From JAQUGA01 sp964521105 (GTDB taxonomy: Bacteria; Bacteroidota; Bacteroidia; Bacteroidales; WCHB1-69), in contig CAZFPO010000087.1 in assembly GCA_964521105.1 (NCBI GenBank), positions 1 to 12,370 of the forward strand: a stretch of DNA of 12,370 bases, read 5' to 3'. The position numbers were made by a program, and so were the translations under genes. The notes beneath the pieces were generated by a model that made no database searches, was not told the DNA's origin, and saw only the letters and a list, made by a program, of their open reading frames with translations. Shown here in pieces: positions 7,880-12,370 of the stretch. The first letter of the stretch is position 1. Each line of letters begins with the position of its first letter.

Positions 7880-8482
7880 TTATAAAATTTCCTCTAAATA
7901 ATTTTTTATACTTTTTAAAAACCAGTTTTTCACTTGGGGAATTTGATTGGCAAATTTATCGAAATAATTTTCTATTTTAACTAATTGATAATCATGAGAG
8001 ATACTCATTCCAGTTTGAAATTTTTCTTTTAATAATAACTTTAAATATTCTTCACTTTCCTGAATTGTAAAAATTACAGTGTTGTTTTTCATTTGTGCTG
8101 ATGAAAAAATGCTCGTTTTTAAGGCAATATAGTTTTTTTTAAAAAGATAATTAATACCATCTTTGCTAAAACATTCAAATGAATAATCCAAATTGTGAGG
8201 CTCGGGATAACAAACTACAAAGGTGCTTCCATTTTTTGTAATTATCCATGTCTCAGATTCGTTAAACCGCTGAATATGACGCAAATTACCATCTGAAAAT
8301 ATTCGGGTAGTACGACTAACTTTCCATACTCCTTCAATTGCATCAAGATTTAAAATGTTCTTTTTAAAGTACAAATTGTACTCTTCCATTGATTTATTGC
8401 ATTGTGCAAAAGCTAATTGATGAGTTAACCCCAATACAAAAAATACAATTAAAATTTTAGAAATATTAGTTATACTCATCAA
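7880..8482 (-). CDS. Secreted protein of unknown function
   Basis: A 200-residue protein that I do not recognise. Residues 1-26 form a signal peptide (MMSITNISKILIVFFVLGLTHQLAFA) with an AFA-Q cleavage site, so it is exported to the periplasm or beyond. The mature part opens with a Cys-containing segment. It then reads as alternating strands: GVWKVSRTTRIFSDGN, ETWIITKNGSTFVVCY, INYLFKKNYIALKTSIF and NTVIFTIQE. A C-terminal region rich in Lys, Phe and Leu helices follows. The many short strands around GVWKV could suit a lipocalin-like small barrel, but this is a guess from pattern. A second Met directly follows the first, so the start is uncertain by one codon. It lies 11 bases before the ProX-like gene in the same direction. 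Confidence 0.7.
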   Translation of the reverse strand: MMSITNISKILIVFFVLGLTHQLAFAQCNKSMEEYNLYFKKNILNLDAIEGVWKVSRTTRIFSDGNLRHIQRFNESETWIITKNGSTFVVCYPEPHNLDYSFECFSKDGINYLFKKNYIALKTSIFSSAQMKNNTVIFTIQESEEYLKLLLKEKFQTGMSISHDYQLVKIENYFDKFANQIPQVKNWFLKSIKNYLEEIL

Positions 8483-8604
8483 TGTTAATTTGATGGAATA
8501 AAATTATAAAACATTTTCGTATTAGTTAATATGTTTTTATAAGTAAATTGATGAATTAGCTAAAAATCAGGTTGAATAACCAAATTTTGTAGTTAAACCA
8601 TTAA

Positions 8605-8904
8605 TCAAGCATGTTGTATTAAAATGCTTTTCAACTGTTCTTTGCTATGTACTCCCGAATTTCGCCAAACCATGTTGCCATTTTTAAAAATTGCTAAGGT
8701 TGGAACACCTTGAATTTGATACATTTGAGCAATTTGAGGATTTTTATCTACATCGATTTTAATTACCTTTATTCTATCGCCCATTTCCGATGATATTTGT
8801 TCTAAAATTGGGGCTTGTATCTTACAAGGTTGACACCAAGTAGCAAAAAAATCAACCAAAACCGGCTTGTCGCTTTGAATTAAATCCTGAAAATTTCCTT
8901 TCAT
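8605..8904 (-). CDS. Thioredoxin with CQPC active site
   Basis: A 99-residue single-domain thioredoxin, a protein disulfide reductase. The active site is ATWCQPCK (residues 21-28, redox cysteines 24 and 27). The buried-charge Asp is in VLVDFFA (Asp18), and the cis-Pro loop is GVPTLAIFKNG. There is no signal peptide, so it is cytosolic. Canonical thioredoxins have CGPC; a Gln in place of the Gly should shift the redox potential. The length is at the short end of the family (about 100-110), with little sequence before the first strand. The gene stands alone, 122 bp before the secreted-protein gene downstream and divergent from the WYL regulator. No clear promoter box was found. The family is certain; the physiological partner is unknown. 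Confidence 0.95.
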   Translation of the reverse strand: MKGNFQDLIQSDKPVLVDFFATWCQPCKIQAPILEQISSEMGDRIKVIKIDVDKNPQIAQMYQIQGVPTLAIFKNGNMVWRNSGVHSKEQLKSILIQHA

Positions 8905-9018
8905 AGTATTTATTTTTATCCGAAAACCAATAGAAATATATTTTGTTCAAAAATGCTAATAAATATGATGAATTGAAATTATGCAAATTTTTTTAGAAGA
9001 ATATGTTAACTTTTGTTG

Positions 9019-9026
9019 TATGTTTG
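9019..9026 (+). promoter_or_regulatory. WYL regulator promoter, -7 box
   Basis: TATGTTTG matches TAnnTTTG, 31 bp before the ATG at 9058. It helps decide the start: a longer reading frame from TTG at 9013 would begin upstream of this promoter. No clear -33 is visible. Confidence 0.5.
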
Positions 9027-9057
9027 TAATAATAAATGTTTATTTAACATCAAAATA

Positions 9058-10062
9058 ATGCCAATAAATAAAAATGCCTTTATTCGATTTCAAATTTTAG
9101 ATAAATGTTTTCGGAATACCATGAAAGAATATTCCATGGATGAGCTAATATACGCTGTTGATGAAATGATGGGTGAGATAGATAGCAATTACCGTGGGAT
9201 TAGCCGTAAACAAATTTATTCAGATATAAATTTTATGGAAAGTGAAATGGGGTGGGAAGTTGATTTGGATAAAAATAGAAAAAATAAAAAAGTGTATTAT
9301 CGTTATTCAGACCCTGATTTTTCAATTAACTCAGCTTCACTGCGTGAACATGAAATTGATTTAATTTTTGAGGCATTAAATTTTTTAACACGGTTTAAAG
9401 AACTGCCAGAATATCAAAATATACATGATATTGCTCAAAAACTTGGATGTAGAAAACAAAAACTATTTTCCGAACCGTTTATTATTTTCGACCATAATCC
9501 TTATTTGCATGGTTTGGAAAACTTTTCACGCTTATTTTTTGCAATTAAGAATCATGAGTGTATTGAAGTTCATTATCAAAATTTTCATGAATCACCTAAA
9601 AGGCAGATTGTTAGCCCATATTTTTTGAAAGAGTATAATTTAAGATGGTTTTTGGTTGGCTTTTCACATCCCAAAAATGCGATACGATTATATGCTCTGG
9701 ATAGAATCATTTGTATAAATAAAACAACTCAAGAATTTTTATGTGAATATAAGCCGGATACTACTGAATACTTTGATGATGTAATTGGTGTTACTTGCTT
9801 GCAAGAGTTTGAAATTGAAACCTTTGAGTTGAAAATTAATAAAAAATCGTATCATTATGTATTAACAAAGCCCATACACCATTCGCAAAGAGTAATTGAA
9901 AAAAATGATGAGTTTGTGAAAATATCGGTTAATCTTAAGTACAATTATGAATTTCAAAAATTGGTGATGTCATTAGGCGATGCTGTTGAAGTGCTTAAAC
10001 CAATTTGGTTTAGAAATAAAATTAGGGAAACCCTATTTAATTTAGTTGACATCTATAAATAA
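9058..10062 (+). CDS. WYL-domain transcriptional regulator
   Basis: A 334-residue cytosolic DNA-binding regulator. The N-terminal part (about 1-85, starting MPINKNAFIRFQILDKCFRN) is a winged helix-turn-helix of the type usual in Bacteroidota WYL proteins, with ISRKQIYSDINFMES as the likely recognition region. The WYL domain lies at about 150-260: PYFLKEYNLRWFLVGF, with WFL at 197-199 in place of WYL, then IRLYALDRI. A C-terminal extension of about 70 residues resembles a WCX domain. WYL regulators often control CRISPR-Cas, BREX, CBASS and other defence loci, usually as repressors responding to a nucleic-acid ligand. Here the gene sits 158 bp upstream of cas6 in the same direction, with two inverted repeats between them, so control of the cas genes is a reasonable inference. 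An in-frame TTG at 9013 extends the frame but precedes the promoter box; the ATG at 9058 gives the family's normal N-terminus. Confidence 0.9.
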   Translation: MPINKNAFIRFQILDKCFRNTMKEYSMDELIYAVDEMMGEIDSNYRGISRKQIYSDINFMESEMGWEVDLDKNRKNKKVYYRYSDPDFSINSASLREHEIDLIFEALNFLTRFKELPEYQNIHDIAQKLGCRKQKLFSEPFIIFDHNPYLHGLENFSRLFFAIKNHECIEVHYQNFHESPKRQIVSPYFLKEYNLRWFLVGFSHPKNAIRLYALDRIICINKTTQEFLCEYKPDTTEYFDDVIGVTCLQEFEIETFELKINKKSYHYVLTKPIHHSQRVIEKNDEFVKISVNLKYNYEFQKLVMSLGDAVEVLKPIWFRNKIRETLFNLVDIYK

Positions 10063-10079
10063 ATTCTTTTTTATTAACT

Positions 10080-10096
10080 GTGAAGATACACTTCAC
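10080..10096. promoter_or_regulatory. Perfect inverted repeat, candidate operator 1
   Basis: GTGAAG-ATACA-CTTCAC is a perfect 6-bp inverted repeat with a 5-bp spacer, 18 bases after the WYL gene stop. No T run follows, so it does not look like a terminator. An operator for the WYL protein is possible. Confidence 0.4.
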
Positions 10097-10098
10097 AT

Positions 10099-10117
10099 AT
10101 GCAAATTATTTTTGCAT
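10099..10117. promoter_or_regulatory. Perfect inverted repeat, candidate operator 2
   Basis: ATGCAAA-TTATT-TTTGCAT is a perfect 7-bp inverted repeat, also with a 5-bp spacer and two bases after operator 1. The two sites differ in sequence but share the layout. They lie about 105-140 bp before cas6 and upstream of the possible cas6 promoter. Confidence 0.4.
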
Positions 10118-10155
10118 TATGTTAATAACTTTTTAACTATCAAGATTTGAATTGC

Positions 10156-10185
10156 TTGTTAAATAAAAAAATAGATGTAACTTGT
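10156..10185 (+). promoter_or_regulatory. Possible cas6 promoter
   Basis: TTG (10156-10158), a 19-bp spacer and TAACTTGT (10178-10185) approximate the Bacteroidota TTG-19-TAnnTTTG promoter with mismatches at the end of the -7 box. It lies 35 bp before the cas6 ATG. The match is imperfect. Confidence 0.3.
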
Positions 10186-10220
10186 GCTTTTGAAAATATT
10201 TTTTTTTAAATTTTCATTAC

Positions 10221-10922
10221 ATGAAGAAAATCAGGGTTTTAAAGATTGAATTTGAAAATGAGGTACAGGTGTATGAAATTCCTGCTTTTCGTGCTGCAGT
10301 AATTGAGCAAACTGGACGTAAATTTGATTTATTTCACAACCATGCTGATGATAAATCAATTTATCGTTATCCATTGATTCAATATAAGCGAATTTTTAAG
10401 CATCCGGCCATTATTTGTATTGATGAAGGGGTTGATCATTTGCATCATTTTTTTGAAAATAAGGGTCAAATAATTATGTTGGGCGACAAGGAGTATGAGT
10501 TGAAGGTGGGCAATTTGAATTTGAATCAGTTTACGATGCAGGTTTGGGAAACGATGTTTTACTATACCATAGAGAATTGGATTGCATTGAATGAAGAAAA
10601 TTATGTCAAGTATCGAGGTTTGGAATCGATGAAAGAGCAGTTGGATTTTTTAGAAAAGACATTGACTGCCAATATTTTGGCTTTTGCCAAAGGCATTGAG
10701 TGGAATGTTGAAAAAGAGATTCAGGTGAATATTTTGTCTATGGATGAATCAAGGATTATTAAAGTAAAGAACAATCGTTTTTCGGCGTTTAACGCTACGT
10801 TTAAAACCAATGTCTTTTTGCCCAATTTTATAGGTTTAGGCAAATCGGTGAGCAAAGGTTTTGGCATAGTGAAGCAAAAAAAGAGAGAAAATAATGAAAA
10901 AAATATAAGTTATGGCAGATGA
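10221..10922 (+). CDS. cas6: Cas6-family CRISPR RNA endonuclease
   Basis: A 233-residue protein resembling the Cas6 group found in Bacteroidota type III loci (Cas6b-like). Cas6 cuts the CRISPR precursor transcript within the repeat to make crRNAs for the interference complex. The N-terminal half has AFRAAVIEQ (about 22-30), FHNH (38-41) and YRYPLIQYKR (48-57), the ferredoxin-like core with candidate catalytic histidines 39 and 41. The C-terminal part carries the Cas6 glycine-rich loop PNFIGLGKSVSKGFG (about 201-215). Downstream genes on the same strand include a Cas10 start, which supports the call. The stop (TGA, 10920-10922) lies inside the next short reading frame beginning at 10912, so the last residues (SYGR) are read from the start region of an old downstream gene. 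The gene uses more G in third positions than the nuclease gene that follows. Which histidine is catalytic is not proven. Confidence 0.82.
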   Translation: MKKIRVLKIEFENEVQVYEIPAFRAAVIEQTGRKFDLFHNHADDKSIYRYPLIQYKRIFKHPAIICIDEGVDHLHHFFENKGQIIMLGDKEYELKVGNLNLNQFTMQVWETMFYYTIENWIALNEENYVKYRGLESMKEQLDFLEKTLTANILAFAKGIEWNVEKEIQVNILSMDESRIIKVKNNRFSAFNATFKTNVFLPNFIGLGKSVSKGFGIVKQKKRENNEKNISYGR

Positions 10923-10927
10923 AAAAT
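10863..10927 (+). repeat. Upstream copy of the imperfect direct repeat flanking the nuclease gene
   Basis: Shared blocks in order: GGCAT, AGCAAA, GAGAGAAAA, GAAAAAAATAT and TTATGGCAGATGAAAAAT. They recur in the same order at 12136-12219 with small gaps, the last block differing by one base. This copy covers the 3' end of cas6 and an ATG-GCA-GAT start codon region. Confidence 0.65.
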
Positions 10928-10950
10928 GCTTTATAAAGTATTTAGCTTAA
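10912..10950 (+). pseudogene. Stub of a lost downstream cas gene start
   Basis: ATG-GCA-GAT-GAA-AAA opens a 12-codon frame (MADEKCFIKYLA) that stops at 10950. The same start, with one changed codon (MADKK), occurs at 12204, where it reads on into a Cas10-like N-terminus. I read this as the abandoned copy of that gene start, overlapping the cas6 stop. It is very short, so the evidence is the shared flanking sequence rather than the peptide. Confidence 0.45.
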
Positions 10951-10974
10951 GAAATCAAATACAATAAAGAATTA

Positions 10975-12111
10975 ATGAGAAGTAAAAATATAACAATTCT
11001 AAATGATATTCGTACCATAATTCTTGATACTCGTAAATATGTATCAAGAAATGTTAATTATGCTCAAATAGTTTCAAACTGGCTGGTTGGGATGCGAATA
11101 GTTATGGATGAGCAAGGAGGACAATTTACTGCTGAATATGGAAAAAAACAGATTAAGTATCTATCCGAACATCTTACAAGAGAATTTGGCACTGGTTATT
11201 CAAGCACAAATTTGTGGTATTTCAGACAGTTTTATTTACAATATTCAATTCCTCACGCGGTGAGTGGATATTTGAGTATCGATATTTTTTCAATAACCCA
11301 CGCAGTGAGTGGAGAATCTTATAATGAGCTTTTATTAGAAAAATATATCACGTCTTTAAACGGACAAAATCACCCGTTGAGTGAGATTCTTAAACTGAAT
11401 TTGAATTGGACTCATCACCGAATATTACTTAAAGTCGAAGACACACAAACTCGACAGTTTTATTTGCACGAAGCAAGCGAAAATAACTGGGGTACAAGAG
11501 CCTTACAGAGACAAGTGAATTCTCTTTATTACGAGAGGCTATTGTCATCGCAGAATAAGGACATAGTTAAAAACGAAGCAAGAGAAAAAACGAAATCTTT
11601 AGTTGCAGAGGATGTTTTAAAAGATCCAATAGTGTTAGAGTTTTTACAATTGAAAGATAATAAAACTTACCTTGAATCAGAATTTGAACAAGCGATTTTA
11701 GATCATTTAAGTGATTTCCTATTGGAACTGGGAAAAGGATTTGCATTTGTTGCACGACAAAAGCGAATCAGAACTGAAACAAAAGAGTATGCAGTAGATT
11801 TGGTCTTCTACAATTTTATACTTAAATGCTTTGTGCTTATTGACTTAAAAACTCGAGAATTGCAGCATGGCGATATTGGACAAATAGATATGTATGTGAG
11901 ATATTTTGAGGATAAAGTTAAAAGTGCAGATGATAATCCAACAATTGGAATAATAATGGCTACTGAAAAAGATGAAACAGTTGTAAAATACTCTATTCTT
12001 AATGATAGTAAAAATTTGTTTGCTACAAAATATAAGCTTTACATGCCAAGTATTGCTGAGTTAAAAGAAGAAATAGATAAATCAAAGTTTAATTATAATT
12101 TAATGAAATAA
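10975..12111 (+). CDS. DUF1016/YhcG-type PDDEXK nuclease
   Basis: A 378-residue protein of the YhcG family: an N-terminal DUF1016 helical domain followed by a PDDEXK-type nuclease domain. The N-terminal part has NYAQIVSNWLVGMRIV, KYLSEHLTREFGTGYSSTNL and RQFYLQY. The family block LNWTHHRILLKVED comes after an unusual stretch at about 90-140, followed by NNWGTRALQRQVNSLYYERL. The nuclease core is VDLVFYN (Asp275) and LIDLKTR (Asp290, Lys292), then GQIDMYV (Gln303). All expected catalytic positions are present, so it is probably active. YhcG proteins are frequent in defence islands and near restriction-modification genes, but their biological role is poorly defined. Here the gene lies between cas6 and cas10 and is flanked by imperfect direct repeats, as if inserted as a cassette. 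No promoter of its own is evident, so it may share the cas6 transcript. Confidence 0.9.
   Translation: MRSKNITILNDIRTIILDTRKYVSRNVNYAQIVSNWLVGMRIVMDEQGGQFTAEYGKKQIKYLSEHLTREFGTGYSSTNLWYFRQFYLQYSIPHAVSGYLSIDIFSITHAVSGESYNELLLEKYITSLNGQNHPLSEILKLNLNWTHHRILLKVEDTQTRQFYLHEASENNWGTRALQRQVNSLYYERLLSSQNKDIVKNEAREKTKSLVAEDVLKDPIVLEFLQLKDNKTYLESEFEQAILDHLSDFLLELGKGFAFVARQKRIRTETKEYAVDLVFYNFILKCFVLIDLKTRELQHGDIGQIDMYVRYFEDKVKSADDNPTIGIIMATEKDETVVKYSILNDSKNLFATKYKLYMPSIAELKEEIDKSKFNYNLMK
11252..11385 (+). repeat. HAVSG repeats inside the DUF1016 gene
   Basis: CACGCGGTGAGTGGA (11254-11268) and CACGCAGTGAGTGGA (11299-11313) differ by one base and encode HAVSG at residues 94 and 109. A weaker third copy at 11371-11385 encodes HPLSE at 133. 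The first copy is centred on the perfect inverted repeat CTCAC-GCG-GTGAG and is GC-rich for this genome. The repeats fall between two conserved DUF1016 blocks, in a stretch that looks expanded. Confidence 0.7.
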
Positions 12112-12135
12112 TTTTAACAAAAAACCTAATAGCGA

Positions 12136-12219
12136 GGCATTTACAATAAAGTTTAGCAAAGAGAGAAAAGAAAAAAATATTATAAAAATAGAAAATGAAT
12201 ATTATGGCAGATAAAAAAT
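12136..12219 (+). repeat. Downstream copy of the imperfect direct repeat flanking the nuclease gene
   Basis: GGCAT (12136), AGCAAA (12155), GAGAGAAAA (12161), GAAAAAAATAT (12170) and TTATGGCAGATAAAAAAT (12202-12219) match 10863-10927 in the same order. The main difference is about 20 extra bases before the last block. The interval between the two copies contains the nuclease gene. Confidence 0.65.
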
Positions 12220-12314
12220 ACCTATACGGAGCCGCAGTTCAAGGAATACAAGGCTTCATTTTCGGGACGAATAAGTTGAAGGAGATAGTGGATAAGTTTA
12301 CAATAATATTATAA
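12195..12314 (+). pseudogene. Truncated N-terminus of a Cmr2-like Cas10
   Basis: A 39-codon frame ending in TAA, most likely read from ATG 12204 (MADKKYLYGAAVQG), although an in-frame ATG exists at 12195. The segment YLYGAAVQGIQGFIFGTNKL and the following KEIV match the start of Cmr2-like Cas10 proteins of type III systems in Bacteroidota. In those proteins this is the first strand and helix, and a GASE-type segment normally follows. Here it is replaced by DKFTIIL and a stop. It is therefore a remnant rather than a working gene, unless it now acts as a leader for the cas10 gene that starts one base after its stop. The family call is from memory of the motif. Confidence 0.65.
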
Positions 12315-12315
12315 T

Positions 12316-12370
12316 ATGAAAACAAGCAGAGAAATTTTATTTTTAGGGGCATTGTTGCATGATATTGGAA
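12316..12370 (+). CDS. cas10: Cas10 (Csm1-like), 5' end only
   Basis: The window ends 18 codons into this gene. The start MKTSREILFLGALLHDIG carries the His-Asp pair of an HD nuclease domain, in the position and context typical of Cas10/Csm1 of type III-A and related systems. Cas10 is the large subunit of the type III effector complex and in many systems makes cyclic oligoadenylate signals. The ATG lies one base after the stop of the truncated Cas10-like frame, so translation is probably coupled. Other HD-domain proteins could start in this way, but the neighbouring cas6 supports Cas10. The palm domain and the exact subtype cannot be seen here. Confidence 0.7.
   Translation, partial: MKTSREILFLGALLHDIG

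Noticed and set aside
8570..8581. GGTT-GAAT-AACC hairpin as a thioredoxin terminator
   Set aside because: The stem is only 4 bp and no T run follows on the minus strand.
9013..9057. Longer N-terminus of the WYL regulator from a TTG codon
   Set aside because: It adds 15 residues that do not resemble the family start and would begin upstream of the TATGTTTG promoter box; the ATG at 9058 gives a typical N-terminus.

Overview
The window comes from an AT-rich genome of the Bacteroidota (Bacteroidetes). This rests on several signals: TAnnTTTG -7 promoter boxes upstream of several genes, almost no Shine-Dalgarno sequences, a GldN-like secreted protein, a lipoprotein-type dipeptidyl peptidase III, and a WYL regulator with the N-terminus usual in this phylum. 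The genus cannot be told from the sequence.

Left part, 1-4621 (+ strand): chorismate synthase (aroC); a 978-residue secreted protein that appears to be four diverged copies of a GldN/PorN-like domain in tandem; and a DUF3788-type protein overlapping its end by 4 bases. A 12-bp-stem hairpin closes this block. Middle part, 4683-8904 (- strand): tRNA-Gln(CUG), an M49 dipeptidyl peptidase III lipoprotein, a roughly 480-bp gene-free stretch filled with intergenic repeats, a YbaK/ProX-type Ala-tRNA(Pro) deacylase, a secreted protein of unknown function, and a small thioredoxin with a CQPC active site. These look like ordinary chromosomal genes.

Right part, 9058-12370 (+ strand): a defence region that continues past the window. 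It holds a WYL-domain regulator, then a spacer with two adjacent perfect inverted repeats (candidate operators), a Cas6-family CRISPR RNA endonuclease, a DUF1016/YhcG-type PDDEXK nuclease, a 39-codon fragment that looks like the N-terminus of a Cmr2-like Cas10, and, one base later, the start of an HD-domain Cas10 (Csm1-like) cut off by the window edge. No CRISPR array lies inside the window.

The most unusual structure is the junction between cas6 and cas10. The DUF1016 nuclease gene sits between two imperfect copies of the same sequence (10863-10927 and 12136-12219). Each copy ends in the start of a reading frame beginning Met-Ala-Asp-(Glu/Lys)-Lys. The upstream start dies after 12 codons; the downstream one reads into a Cas10-like N-terminus and stops. 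This reads as a nuclease cassette placed, or a locus rearranged, at an old cas6-cas10 junction, leaving Cas10 stubs ahead of a second Cas10. The WYL regulator, the dyads and the nuclease together suggest a regulated type III system with an accessory nuclease. That functional link is inference from gene order.
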